From Shewanella baltica (GTDB lineage: Bacteria > Pseudomonadota > Gammaproteobacteria > Enterobacterales > Shewanellaceae), in contig NZ_UGYM01000002.1 in the NCBI RefSeq assembly GCF_900456975.1, forward strand, positions 4,340,001 through 4,404,000: a stretch of 64,000 nt of DNA. The letters run 5' to 3'. The position numbers and the translations under genes were made by a program. The notes under the pieces are model-generated. The model searched no databases, was not told the DNA's origin, and saw nothing but the letters and a program-made list of their open reading frames with translations. Below, one piece after another: positions 32,554 through 41,971 of the stretch (its first letter is position 1; the number at the start of each line of letters is the position of its first letter).

Positions 32554-32633
32554 TTTGCTGTATGCCTTTAATCCTAAAGCCATTGACTCTATAATCGCCT
32601 CTCATTATGACGATTAAACCATTAGGACAACCC

Positions 32634-33497
32634 ATGATCCAAAGCATGACAGCCTACGCTCGCATCGAGCACAAAGCACAATGGGGCACTGCCTCCTGGG
32701 AAATTCGCTCAGTCAATCAACGCTATCTCGAAACTTACCTACGTTTACCCGAGCAATTCCGCAGTTTCGAACCCGTACTGCGCGACCGCCTACGTAAACG
32801 CTTAAGCCGCGGTAAAGTCGAAGTCAATCTGCGCTACGAACTGGCAGACAACAGCAATAACGAGCTGCAGTTGAATCAAGCGCTAGCAAAACAGCTATTA
32901 GGCGCCGCCACTTGGCTCAAGCAAGAAGCGGGACAAGGCGATGTCAATCTGACCGACATCCTGCGCTGGCCGGGCGTGCTAGCAAGCGGTGAACAAGATA
33001 TGGATGCCATCGGCGCCGATCTGATGACAGCCTTCGATTCAGCCATAGATCAATTCATCGAAGCCCGTGGCCGTGAAGGCGAAGCTATCAAAGACATGCT
33101 GCTAAGCCGCTTAGACGGCGTCAGCGAGCAAATCGCCGTCGTACGCGAGCACATGCCAACTGTGATGTTGTATCAACGCGAAAAGCTCACCAACCGCCTT
33201 GCGGAAATCAAAGGTGAACTCGACCCAGCCCGCATCGAGCAAGAAATGGTGCTACTGGCACAAAAACAAGATGTGGCCGAAGAAATGGATCGCCTCGAAG
33301 CTCATGTCGCCGAAGCGCGCCGCATCCTCAAAAAAGGCGGCAGCGAAGGTCGTCGTTTAGATTTTATGATGCAAGAGTTCAACCGCGAATCGAACACTCT
33401 CGCCTCTAAATCCATCAGCACTGAAATCACCTCAGCCGCAGTGGAGCTTAAGGTACTGATTGAGCAAATGCGTGAGCAGATCCAAAACGTTGAGTAA
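32634..33497 (+). CDS. yicC: YicC-family endoribonuclease
   Basis: 287 aa, opening MIQSMTAYARIEHKAQWG and ending in the conserved DUF1732 region (GRRLDFMMQEFNRESNTLASKS). YicC proteins are recently recognised ribonucleases acting on some small RNAs and mRNAs. ATG 32634 follows AGGAC; an upstream in-frame ATG at 32607 is less likely. Divergent from rph-pyrE as in E. coli. Confidence 0.93.
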   Translation: MIQSMTAYARIEHKAQWGTASWEIRSVNQRYLETYLRLPEQFRSFEPVLRDRLRKRLSRGKVEVNLRYELADNSNNELQLNQALAKQLLGAATWLKQEAGQGDVNLTDILRWPGVLASGEQDMDAIGADLMTAFDSAIDQFIEARGREGEAIKDMLLSRLDGVSEQIAVVREHMPTVMLYQREKLTNRLAEIKGELDPARIEQEMVLLAQKQDVAEEMDRLEAHVAEARRILKKGGSEGRRLDFMMQEFNRESNTLASKSISTEITSAAVELKVLIEQMREQIQNVE

Positions 33498-33521
33498 TGA
33501 TAGTTAACGCGTTTTAGATAC

Positions 33522-33549
33522 CAAAAAGCCCTTAATGTAAGGGCTTTTT
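33522..33549 (+). terminator. Terminator after yicC
   Basis: Stem AAAAAGCCCTTA / TAAGGGCTTTTT with a three-base loop. The truncated hipA on the other strand ends next to it. Confidence 0.88.
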
Positions 33550-33554
33550 GTATT

Positions 33555-33734
33555 TTATGGCGCAGGAAAAAAACCTTTACAAGCTTGCTTGCGTAGCAGC
33601 ATAGACAAAGAAATTGGGCGACTACCGGGTATAGCTAGCCATTGCTGGGCATACGCAAACTGATGAGAGCCTGTGGATGATTTGGTCAATTCACGCACAA
33701 GGTAGCCATTCATATAAACATCAAGCACTGCCAT
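33555..33734 (-). pseudogene. Truncated HipA toxin kinase (N-terminal remnant)
   Basis: 59 codons beginning MAVLDVYMNGYLVRELTKSS, which is the HipA N-terminal subdomain. Intact HipA kinases are about 430-440 aa; all of the ATP-binding and catalytic domain is missing. The remnant ends just before the yicC terminator, so a deletion joined it to yicC flanking DNA. Its ATG overlaps the stop of the antitoxin gene (TAATG), the normal hipBA coupling, and AGGAGG is well placed. No kinase activity is possible. Confidence 0.8.
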
Positions 33735-34015
33735 TACCACTCCTCCTTCCATTCTTGCTCAGGCACTGTGGCGTTATCATGGCGGCGCTCATCCACCAGC
33801 TGTGGATTCCGAACCTTTATATCTAGCTCTAGGTTTAATGCAGAAAGGATCTTAAACAGCGTTTCTAATTTGGTCGAATCCGGGTTCAACTCAAAGCTTG
33901 AAACGGTATCCTGGCGAATACCTACCTTGCTCGCCACCTTGCTTTGCGAGAGCTGCGCGTTCAGCCGCGCATCTTTTAGATACGTACTCAACTGCTTTGC
34001 GTTGGTCACCTTCAT
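33734..34015 (-). CDS. HipB-like XRE antitoxin
   Basis: 93 aa with one XRE helix-turn-helix (LSQSKVASKVGIRQDTVSSF, about residues 22-41) followed by the dimerisation strand LNLELDIKVRN and an acidic tail, as in HipB. In intact loci it represses hipBA and neutralises HipA. The partner here is only a remnant, so this is an orphan antitoxin, possibly still a repressor. Confidence 0.85.
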   Translation of the reverse strand: MKVTNAKQLSTYLKDARLNAQLSQSKVASKVGIRQDTVSSFELNPDSTKLETLFKILSALNLELDIKVRNPQLVDERRHDNATVPEQEWKEEW

Positions 34016-34076
34016 GATAGCTTTACCTTTAAACTGTTCTTAACTCTTACTGTACACGCTAAGCAGGTAAGTCAAA

Positions 34077-34128
34077 GTTTACACGCCTAAACCGTTAAAA
34101 ACACATTCACACGCTATAGGCGTTAAAC
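34077..34128 (-). promoter_or_regulatory. Candidate HipB operator (inverted repeat)
   Basis: GTTTACACGCCTA (34077-34089) and TAGGCGTTAAAC (34117-34128) form an inverted repeat, with one extra base in the left arm, about 60-110 bases upstream of the antitoxin start. The half-site differs from the E. coli HipB consensus, so the link is inferred from position only. Confidence 0.45.
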
Positions 34129-34400
34129 ATAGTTCACCCGCTACGGCGGGTAGCCTGACCATAAAAGACAAAAGAAATGGGGGGAGTCATTGCCAAGGAG
34201 CGCTGAATTTAATTGAAATGCAGAACCGACATTCAGTTTCAAATGTCGAATAGTGTGTTGTCGTGTTCAACTACAATCCAATAAACAAAAACCTTATTTA
34301 TCATGAACTTATCTTGGCGACTCAATCTAATTCACTTTTAATAAAGCAAAACACATCACTCGATCACAGCGCCATAGCTATTGGCATTAAAATAACTAAA
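34129..34400. other. Noncoding stretch between the hipB region and the 377-aa gene
   Basis: No gene seen. A small hairpin ACCCGC-TACG-GCGGGT lies at 34136-34151, without a T-run. Confidence 0.4.
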
Positions 34401-35534
34401 TCAAAGCGATAGCATAATTTTCTGTAACGGTTCTAACCGCTTAATCAGTGCTTTACGCTGTTTATTTTTGCTAATAAAAACATCAAAATTTTGTTTAAAC
34501 TCGCTGGAAGATTGTTTTAGTTGATAAGCATCGAACAACACTTGCAAGGTACGGCCGGCATTATCATAGCCACTGGCACACCCACGAGCAGCCTCCTCAA
34601 AAGCACTATCCCAATGGCTTTGATGCGCTTTATAAACCGCTTCAAGATGTTCATTACGCAATAACGTCTCACGGGCAAGACGCTCGGCCTCTGCCATGCG
34701 CTCTTCTTGCATCACTTCTTTTTCTGCTACATGCCAGAAGGGATGCAACGATGCAACTGTTACCCAGTCGGAGTACTCTATTGGTGTTTCTTGCGTTCTG
34801 AGGAGCGCATACGCATCCGCCGCAAATATTTTCCCTTCATCAAATAAGCAACAAAGCAACGCGTCCTTCTCGGCATCCGTTAGCTTAGCCACCTGCTGCT
34901 GTGCCGTTAATACTGTGGGTTGAGGAACATGTGCAGGCATTGACTGCAGCAAAAGATGTAAAGCACGTATCGATGGTAAAGGGATGTCAAAGAGTGTGGT
35001 AAATGCCAATTGCGCCTGGGTTAACTGGTGAAAATCAAAGGCTATAAGCGGCAAGGGTTCTAAGGCCATATCATCGTTGGCTTGGCTTAACCAATGAAAA
35101 TACAAAGCACGATAATCGCCAGTTAATAGTTCTGTCCTTAGTGCCACCAAATGCAGCATAAAGGATTCGGCACTCTCATCGTCGCGGTAGCGATAATCAT
35201 CTTCTAAAGTAAATATCAGTAATTGGCTCTGCTTATTCTCGACAAAAGACACATAAAAGTCAGCATTTATTACCTTGAAATCACAGGGGATTGTACCGGC
35301 TGGCAATTTAAGATACGCATTCACTTGCCCCCAATTGGTGTAATAAAAGCCAATATCAAAAAAATCCATCATTAAGGCTTCTGGATCGGCACTTAAATCA
35401 CCGTAATGATATTGAACACAAAAGGAGTGGCTGGTGATCTCTGCTCGGCTAGAAATATTCCTTAATCTATTCCGCTGCGGGACCGACAAGCTACTGTTAA
35501 CACATTCGAATCGATAATACTGATATTCACTCAT
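34401..35534 (-). CDS. Uncharacterised 377-aa protein (MSEYQYY family)
   Basis: I recognise the N-terminal pattern (MSEYQYYRFECVNSSLSV, then SSRAEITSHSF and YHYGDLSADPEALM) from a widespread family of unknown function. In other bacteria, members often sit beside a SWIM zinc-finger protein; no such partner is here. No signal peptide or membrane segments. The N-terminal half is acidic and mixed alpha/beta; a helical, Glu/Ala/Arg-rich stretch (about 280-320, VMQEERMAEAERLARETLL) suggests a coiled coil. Start ATG 35534 is preferred over 35582 because the family begins MSEY. Divergent from the XPF-type nuclease gene. Confidence 0.7.
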   Translation of the reverse strand: MSEYQYYRFECVNSSLSVPQRNRLRNISSRAEITSHSFCVQYHYGDLSADPEALMMDFFDIGFYYTNWGQVNAYLKLPAGTIPCDFKVINADFYVSFVENKQSQLLIFTLEDDYRYRDDESAESFMLHLVALRTELLTGDYRALYFHWLSQANDDMALEPLPLIAFDFHQLTQAQLAFTTLFDIPLPSIRALHLLLQSMPAHVPQPTVLTAQQQVAKLTDAEKDALLCCLFDEGKIFAADAYALLRTQETPIEYSDWVTVASLHPFWHVAEKEVMQEERMAEAERLARETLLRNEHLEAVYKAHQSHWDSAFEEAARGCASGYDNAGRTLQVLFDAYQLKQSSSEFKQNFDVFISKNKQRKALIKRLEPLQKIMLSL

Positions 35535-35715
35535 AGCTAACTCACATTGATTTTCTAGCGCTGTCTTAATGCAGCTGGCCAAACGAACAGATATAGGTAT
35601 AACTAAATTTTAACTAGGCGACTCAGAAAGCTGAAGACAACTTTTGTGCTTGTTGTTCAGCCTGACTACACTCATAAACAATCCTGAATATGTCACTCGG
35701 TTGAGGTCACTAAAA

Positions 35716-36354
35716 TTGGCAGCGGCTAAAATCCCTCTCTTTTATGACGATAGAGAACATGCAGAAAAAATCATCTATGAGCTGTCACTGCACGAAGATC
35801 TCTCACTCATCAAAAAACACCTAAAATTGGGTGATTATCAACTCAATGGTTGGCTGATTGAACGTAAAACGTTGCCCGATCTCGTGCAATCATTATGCGA
35901 TGAGCGCCTATTCTCACAGGTGGCCAGATTAGCCCAGAGCCCAAATCATACCGCCCTGCTTATCGAAGGTTATACACAAGATATCGCATGTTACCAGATA
36001 CGCAGAGAAGCGTTAATCGGGGCGCTGTGCTCGATTTCAATCAATTTCCACATCCCAATACTGCGCAGTTTATCGCAAACTGAAACAGCCAAAATTCTGT
36101 ATTTTTGCGCCACTCAGTTAAACCGTAGAGAACATGAATTAACCCTCACGGGACGTAAGCCCAAACGCAAGAAAAATCAGCAATTATTCATCTTGCAAAG
36201 CCTACCCGAGGTAGGCCCTAAACTCGCCAATAAACTTTTATGCCATTTCGCCAGTGTCGAGGCAGTCGTAACAGCATCTGAAGAGGCATTGATGCAAGTG
36301 GGTGGTATAGGTAAAAATAAAGCAAGTAAGATCCGTGAAGTGCTGACTCGCTAA
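35716..36354 (+). CDS. XPF/ERCC4-type nuclease with helix-hairpin-helix tail
   Basis: About 212 aa from a TTG at 35716 (GAGG nine bases upstream), or 236 aa from a GTG at 35644; the start is uncertain. The ERCC4 nuclease signature is clear: DDREHAEKI, then GDYQLNGWLIERKTLPDLV and DERLFSQVARL, giving the metal-binding D...ERKxxxD arrangement. The C-terminal 60 residues hold tandem helix-hairpin-helix motifs (LPEVGPKLANKLL and VGGIGKNKASKI). This architecture is that of XPF/Mus81 structure-specific endonucleases, common in archaea and eukaryotes and sporadic in bacteria. A repair or defence role is inference. Confidence 0.85.
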   Translation: MAAAKIPLFYDDREHAEKIIYELSLHEDLSLIKKHLKLGDYQLNGWLIERKTLPDLVQSLCDERLFSQVARLAQSPNHTALLIEGYTQDIACYQIRREALIGALCSISINFHIPILRSLSQTETAKILYFCATQLNRREHELTLTGRKPKRKKNQQLFILQSLPEVGPKLANKLLCHFASVEAVVTASEEALMQVGGIGKNKASKIREVLTR

Positions 36355-36388
36355 GTGACTTCACAGCATAAGCTGAGTGCCTGTTGAC

Positions 36389-37069
36389 TTACCCGAACAA
36401 TAAACTATATAGCTCTTGGTGCGAGCTCACTTGATAGTGCGGGGTGATACCGGTAGGTACATCATGGCCGTGGACGTTATACCAGCATGTATGAATACCG
36501 GCATTGATGCCGCCTTGGATATCTGAATGCGGGTTATCACCGACCATCAACACAGTATCGCGCTCAGGATGGCCCATGAGTTCGAAGGCGTGATCGAAGA
36601 TGCCCACATCGGGTTTAGCTATGCCGACTTTTTCTGAAATCACTAAAATATCAAAATGATGCTGCAAGCCTGTACGTTCTAATCGCACGGTTTGCAGCTC
36701 AGTGAAACCGTTGGTGATGATGCCTAGTTTAGCTTTACCTTGCAGCGCGGCTAATAACTCGCGAGCACCGGGTAGCGGCGAACAAATTTCGGCCATTGCA
36801 GATAAAAAGGCACTATTGAGCGTCATGGCCGTGACAGATAATTTGGCTGCCCAAGGCTCGAAACGTATGGTCTGCAACTCGGCGGCAGTTATTTTGCCAT
36901 CTTGATAATCGACCCAAAGCGGTTTGTTAACCAACTGATACTCATCAAAATCGGCTTGGGTAAAATCGACCCCAAACTCACTAAACATCAACTTAAGCCC
37001 TTTTAAGGCATCAAAATAAAATAGGGTTTCATCGGCATCGAACAAAATCCATTGGTAAGGCAAGGACAT
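36389..37069 (-). CDS. yjjG: YjjG-like pyrimidine 5'-nucleotidase (HAD family)
   Basis: 226 aa. HAD motif I reads [13 protein letters not shown] (the second Asp replaced by the variant DADET typical of YjjG), motif II GIITNGF and motif [18 protein letters not shown] [18 protein letters not shown]. YjjG dephosphorylates nucleoside monophosphates, including non-canonical pyrimidines. Start ATG 37069 is chosen because homologues begin at this point; the frame extends upstream to 37126. Confidence 0.88.
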   Translation of the reverse strand: MSLPYQWILFDADETLFYFDALKGLKLMFSEFGVDFTQADFDEYQLVNKPLWVDYQDGKITAAELQTIRFEPWAAKLSVTAMTLNSAFLSAMAEICSPLPGARELLAALQGKAKLGIITNGFTELQTVRLERTGLQHHFDILVISEKVGIAKPDVGIFDHAFELMGHPERDTVLMVGDNPHSDIQGGINAGIHTCWYNVHGHDVPTGITPHYQVSSHQELYSLLFG

Positions 37070-37365
37070 AGGAACTCTCTTTCTGACAAAATAGCTAAAA
37101 CCCATCCCCATGCCGTTCAGTGGCATCGAGAATGGTACATCGGCGATTGCGGCAATGCTGTGGCTAGCTGGCTAGCAGTAATCAAGATAAGCGATAAACA
37201 TGAGCGATGAGCCCGAAAATAACTAGGCTTCACAGTCGACACCCGCAATCAGCAAGTGCATTAGTCTACCTTGCATCAAGGGCAATGATAACCACGATAA
37301 TAAAAACTGACTGTTGAGGTATCATCAACAATAATGGCAGGGGAACGCGATAATCTAAGGACACC

Positions 37366-38262
37366 ATGGAGCACTTTTCGGCACTACCTATCTTTGTCAC
37401 TGTCGTGGAATGCGGTAGCTTTTCACTGGCAAGTCAAAAGCTTGGGCTGAGTAAATCGGCGGTGAGTAAACGCATTACCCTATTAGAACAAAGTCTGGGT
37501 ATTCAACTTTTGCACCGTACCACTCGCAGCTTGAGTCTTACCGAAGCGGGCGCCCGCTACTTCGACTATGTTCGCCCTGCAGTTAAACTCGCAGAGGAAG
37601 GATTGGACGCTATTTCAGAGCTACAGCAAGCGCCTCAGGGCAATTTGCGCATCGCTGTCCCTATGGTATTTGGCCGCTTGCATATCGCCCCTTTAATCCC
37701 CGAGTTTCTGCGTCGTTACCCGAAAATACAGCTGCAAATGCAGATGGATGATAAGACCACCGATTTAATTGCTGGCGGATTCGATCTGGCGATTCGCATC
37801 GGCGAACTGCCAGATTCAAGTCTTATTGCCCGTAAAATTGCCCCTTGTTTAAGTGTGATTTGCGCGTCACCCGAGTATCTTGCTCGCCACGCTGCGCCAC
37901 AAACGCCACAGCAACTCAGCCAACATAACTGTTTGTTCTACTCATATTTTCGTGATGGTGTTGAATGGACCTTCTTAAGCCCACAGGGCCCCACTCGTAT
38001 CCAGCCGAACGGTAACTACCAAGTCAATAATAGTGATGCCATCCACCAAGCCACACTCGATGGTTTAGGCATAGCCAACCTGCCCCGTTTCATGGTCGAC
38101 GCCGACTTACAAGCAGGCCGCCTACAAGCCTTGCTCGCAGACCATCCCCTCCCAGAACATGGTATCTACGCGGTTTACCCGCAGCGAAAATATTTGCCGA
38201 CTAAGGTGAGTGTATTGATTGAATTTTTGATGGAGCAGTTAGCAGAAAGACTGGGGAAGTAG
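37366..38262 (+). CDS. LysR-family transcriptional regulator
   Basis: 298 aa. N-terminal winged helix-turn-helix (SFSLASQKLGLSKSAVSKRI, residues about 18-37) and a periplasmic-binding-like effector domain beginning near residue 92 (NLRIAVPMVFGRLHIAPLI), of the CrgA-type subgroup. ATG follows TAAGGACACC. No divergent metabolic gene is present (yjjG faces away), so the target is unclear. It ends three bases from the convergent helicase gene. Confidence 0.9.
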   Translation: MEHFSALPIFVTVVECGSFSLASQKLGLSKSAVSKRITLLEQSLGIQLLHRTTRSLSLTEAGARYFDYVRPAVKLAEEGLDAISELQQAPQGNLRIAVPMVFGRLHIAPLIPEFLRRYPKIQLQMQMDDKTTDLIAGGFDLAIRIGELPDSSLIARKIAPCLSVICASPEYLARHAAPQTPQQLSQHNCLFYSYFRDGVEWTFLSPQGPTRIQPNGNYQVNNSDAIHQATLDGLGIANLPRFMVDADLQAGRLQALLADHPLPEHGIYAVYPQRKYLPTKVSVLIEFLMEQLAERLGK

Positions 38263-38265
38263 TAC

Positions 38266-41200
38266 TTAGCCCACTGCCAGTTTAGCCGCGTCATGCCACA
38301 TTACATCAGGGATTGGCTGTTCTAATCGCCATGTGACATTCATGGGTTGTGAACCGTTATGGCTGACATAATGCACTTTGCCAAAATTCACGAATCCCAT
38401 AGTGCGGCCATTTTCATCTTTTGATTGCTCTCGAACAAACAACAGCACGGTTTTCCCCAGCTTTTGTTGCTCAATATAACTTAAACCCCTACCTCGTTCT
38501 GGCCGTGCGCTATTTTGCGATTGCCAGTGGAATAGATATTCGCTAATGGCATAGTCATGATACATGGTTGTCGGTGAAAACTGCTTCTCTGATTTGTTTA
38601 ACGTCACAAATAAACATTCAAGATTTTGCTCATTAATCGCAAGCACACCCTCCCTAGAAGGCGATTTAGCTGTAAATGTACTTGCTCCTATCGCCGCTAA
38701 AATTTGCTCACGGGTATAACGAGAGTGCACTTTCAATGCGCTGGGCAGCGCCAATTCCAAATCCATTTCTTGATGGTGTATCCGGTTGATCAGTATCGCC
38801 AATACAGCCAATAACTCTTCCTGTAATGGCTTGTTGCGTAGCATCAACAAGCTAGCTGTTAAACTTTTAACGTTTAAAGCCGTACCTGATTTATCCCAAA
38901 AGTTGTAGTGGCACATCAAAGCAAACTGATTTTGAATAGGATCTAGCCCGTCAAATACAAAATTATTTTGGCATAACTGTTTGATAAAGATTAAATAGGA
39001 TAGTGAAGTACAATTGAGTAAGTGGAAGTTAATCGCGCGATAATAGGCTTTGGCTAAATCGGACTGCGCAGTAGGTTCAGCAATTTGATTCCCCTGAACA
39101 GCCTCGACTAATAAAATCCATCCACATTGGCCATTAATCTTTATTCGATAAACATCTTCCAAGGTCACTTGCGGGTTAAGGCGTAAAAAATTGCTTAGCG
39201 TGAGCGGCAAGTCAGTTTGATGTTTAAAGCTTGCTATTAGACTGGTTAATCGATTGGCATTGAGCGTTGCGCGGCTAATATTACGCAAAATCATTGACTG
39301 CGCTTTTTCCTCAAGCTCAATTCGACACCCTAGCGGTAGATGCGGAAAGTCATTGAGAATTTCATCTTTTATCGACTGATTAGTTTTACCGACTAATGCT
39401 CTAAATTTTTGCGAGAAATCATATTCATCACGTGAATTTCCGACAAAATCTAATATTGTGCAGCACTGCTTATCATCGGTGAGACGCAAGCCACGGCCAA
39501 GTTGCTGCAGGAATATGGTCAAGCTTTCCGTTGGCCGTAAAAACAACAAGGTGTCCACTTCTGGAATGTCGACACCTTCGTTAAAAATATCCACCACACA
39601 CAAAATGGATAATTTGCCACTGACCAAGCTCTGCCGCTTTTGTTGCCGTTCAGCGCTATTATCACTGGTCAGCACATCGGCGCTGATCCCAGCCAAATTG
39701 AACTTCTTCGCCATAAACTCGGCGTGTTCCTTGGTTACACAAAAGGCTAACGCCTTGATATTATTTATATCTGTTACAGTTTCAACTAGGCTGCGAATAA
39801 TGCGCGTCACGCGTTGTTCATTGTGAGTGTATAAATTGCTCAGCTCAGCGACATCATAACGACCACGGCGCCAATTTAACTTGCGAAGATCAGTCTCATC
39901 ATCGATCGCAAAATATTGAAATGGACATAAATGCCTTTGATTAATAGCTTCGGGTAAACGTATTTCAGCGGCAATGACACCGCAGAAGTCAGCCAAAATA
40001 TCGACACCATCATGACGCTCTGGTGTAGCCGTAAGCCCCAATAAAACCTTAGGTTCAAAATGAGCTAATAGCCCACGGTAACTGCTCGCAGCAACATGAT
40101 GGACTTCATCAATCACAATATAATCATAAAAATCAGCCGCTAATGGCAGGTTATCAAGTTGCAGATTCAAGCTTTGGACAGATGCGAATAAGTGTTTGTA
40201 ACTATTAGGTTTATGCTCTGCCACCCATAGCTCGCCAAATTGATTATTCTTTAACACACCGCGATAAGCACTGAGGGCTTGCTGTAAAATTTCTTGCCTG
40301 TGGGCAACAAATAGAAAATTGGCTTCTGGATGCAGTTTATAAAACCGCGCGAAATCGAACGCGGAAATAATAGTCTTACCCGTGCCTGTTGCCGCGACGA
40401 TGAGATTTTTAAAACGGCCATGAACGCTTCGCTCTACTGCAAGCTGTTCGAGGATTTCTCGCTGATGCGCAAATGGCTTAATGTCAAAATGAAATAAGCT
40501 CGATTCAGTGCCACTGCCTTTCGCTTCTTTCAACGCATTGTTTAACTTTTCTTTACTGTTCGCATCACCGCTAAAAAGCTCAAATTCGTTCGATTCCCAG
40601 TAAGTTTCAAAGGTACTGAGTGATTTCTCAATGATGTGGGGAATTTCTTGGGTGGTGATCTTAAGGTTCCACTCAAGCCCGCTGGTCAATGCAGAATGCG
40701 ATAAATTTGAAGAACCGATATAACCGGTATGAAAACCCGTATTTCGTAGAAATAAATAGGACTTTGCATGCAGCCTTTCACGCTTAGTGTTGTAACTTAA
40801 TTTAACTTGGGTATTGGGTAAACTGGCTAGAAACTCGACGGCTTTAGCATCAGTCTCGCCCATATAAGATGTAGTAATGATGCGTAACTCTTTACCACTG
40901 CGTGTAAATTCCTCAAGTTCATTTTTGAAGATGCGAATCCCCGCCCACTTGATAAATGACACCAGCCAATAGATTTTATCTGATGATCGGATCTCACGTT
41001 TAAGCTCACTTTCAAGTGATAATCCCGCATTACTACCGCAAAAAAGCTCACTCTGAGTGAGCCCCGTTAATGGAAATATGGCGGCCGTATATTTAGGTAA
41101 ATCAGTCGCTATCGGATTTTGTTTGTTAAAAAGAGCCGTGAGTATCCGACCTTGGCTATCGATGAGATTTTCATCAATAAAGTCATCATCGTTGATGTGC

Positions 41201-41433
41201 TCTTTTAGCCACATCACTAACCGATTAGCCAAACTGATTTGATTGATAACTTGGTTTTCATCTGCTGGAACAGAATTAATCACATATTCAATTACTTTAG
41301 TCAGAAAACGTGAGAGCCAAATACTTGCTTCAGCAACCTCTAGCTTCCTTTCTCCAACAAAAAATATGTCCTTATCTAAGCGCTGCTCAACGAGTTGAGT
41401 AATAAGCTTTTCGTAAATCCCGACCTGTTCCAT
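38266..41433 (-). CDS. PLD nuclease-SF2 helicase-DUF3427 protein
   Basis: About 1055 aa from ATG 41433; the frame extends to 41490. An N-terminal region is followed by a phospholipase-D-type nuclease domain (about 130-300) with RLHAKSYLFLRN and GYIGSSNLS. Then comes a superfamily 2 helicase: Walker A VAATGTGKTIIS near 347, DEVHH near 442, GLTATPERHDG, and motif VI LQQLGRGLRL. A C-terminal DUF3427 region ends with HYVSHNGSQPMNVTWRLE. The domain order is a known family of presumed DNA-processing enzymes, often in variable genome regions. A role in defence or restriction is inferred, not shown. Monocistronic. Confidence 0.85.
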   Translation of the reverse strand: MEQVGIYEKLITQLVEQRLDKDIFFVGERKLEVAEASIWLSRFLTKVIEYVINSVPADENQVINQISLANRLVMWLKEHINDDDFIDENLIDSQGRILTALFNKQNPIATDLPKYTAAIFPLTGLTQSELFCGSNAGLSLESELKREIRSSDKIYWLVSFIKWAGIRIFKNELEEFTRSGKELRIITTSYMGETDAKAVEFLASLPNTQVKLSYNTKRERLHAKSYLFLRNTGFHTGYIGSSNLSHSALTSGLEWNLKITTQEIPHIIEKSLSTFETYWESNEFELFSGDANSKEKLNNALKEAKGSGTESSLFHFDIKPFAHQREILEQLAVERSVHGRFKNLIVAATGTGKTIISAFDFARFYKLHPEANFLFVAHRQEILQQALSAYRGVLKNNQFGELWVAEHKPNSYKHLFASVQSLNLQLDNLPLAADFYDYIVIDEVHHVAASSYRGLLAHFEPKVLLGLTATPERHDGVDILADFCGVIAAEIRLPEAINQRHLCPFQYFAIDDETDLRKLNWRRGRYDVAELSNLYTHNEQRVTRIIRSLVETVTDINNIKALAFCVTKEHAEFMAKKFNLAGISADVLTSDNSAERQQKRQSLVSGKLSILCVVDIFNEGVDIPEVDTLLFLRPTESLTIFLQQLGRGLRLTDDKQCCTILDFVGNSRDEYDFSQKFRALVGKTNQSIKDEILNDFPHLPLGCRIELEEKAQSMILRNISRATLNANRLTSLIASFKHQTDLPLTLSNFLRLNPQVTLEDVYRIKINGQCGWILLVEAVQGNQIAEPTAQSDLAKAYYRAINFHLLNCTSLSYLIFIKQLCQNNFVFDGLDPIQNQFALMCHYNFWDKSGTALNVKSLTASLLMLRNKPLQEELLAVLAILINRIHHQEMDLELALPSALKVHSRYTREQILAAIGASTFTAKSPSREGVLAINEQNLECLFVTLNKSEKQFSPTTMYHDYAISEYLFHWQSQNSARPERGRGLSYIEQQKLGKTVLLFVREQSKDENGRTMGFVNFGKVHYVSHNGSQPMNVTWRLEQPIPDVMWHDAAKLAVG

Positions 41434-41971
41434 AGCCAGATATGCCCCAAGACTAACAATCAAAGTTGTAGCGAATATATCACATAACAATTTGATTCAA
41501 ATTGCGATTTGTAGAATGGTTTTGTCTTTTTCGATAGGGTGTTCATACTGCTTGGCTTTAGTGGAACTAATTACCTATGACTGACTCAGCAGCAACACTT
41601 TCAAAAGCGCTTTAGGCTATTGATAATTGAGCATCCAACTCCAAGGTAAACTTGCCGCTATTTCCCACTCGGCAATAAGTATCTGGTACTGACTGAGGTC
41701 GCCAGCATTTTGGGCCAGTATCTATCTCAAATGTCTATTAAGCGATTGGTTCTACTGGCTAACAGATATGCGCTAAGGCTAACAGGATTAGGCACTAGCA
41801 TGGAAGTGACCATCCGTGACAGGACGTCACGGCTGAGTATCCAGGGACTTGAACAACTTCCCTATTTAACTGCCAGTTCGCCTTCCATGGCTCTCGTTCA
41901 TAAACTTAGAAACCCTAGGTTTCTATTCACCGAGTCACTGGAATGTAAGTGCTTGATAACATACCTAACCT
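41434..41971. other. Noncoding, possibly decayed region between helicase and fic genes
   Basis: About 540 bases. Contains two perfect hairpins without T-runs: CCGTGAC / GTCACGG (41814-41832) and TAGAAACC / GGTTTCTA (41907-41925). Also contains a 20-base near-copy (19 matches) of the 3' end of fic at 41671-41690, exactly 320 bases from the original at 41991-42010. A minus-strand open stretch ending at 41617 (ending LPWSWMLNYQ) looks like the tail of a lost gene. The plus-strand frame at 41710-41988 overlaps fic and has no family features. Confidence 0.5.
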
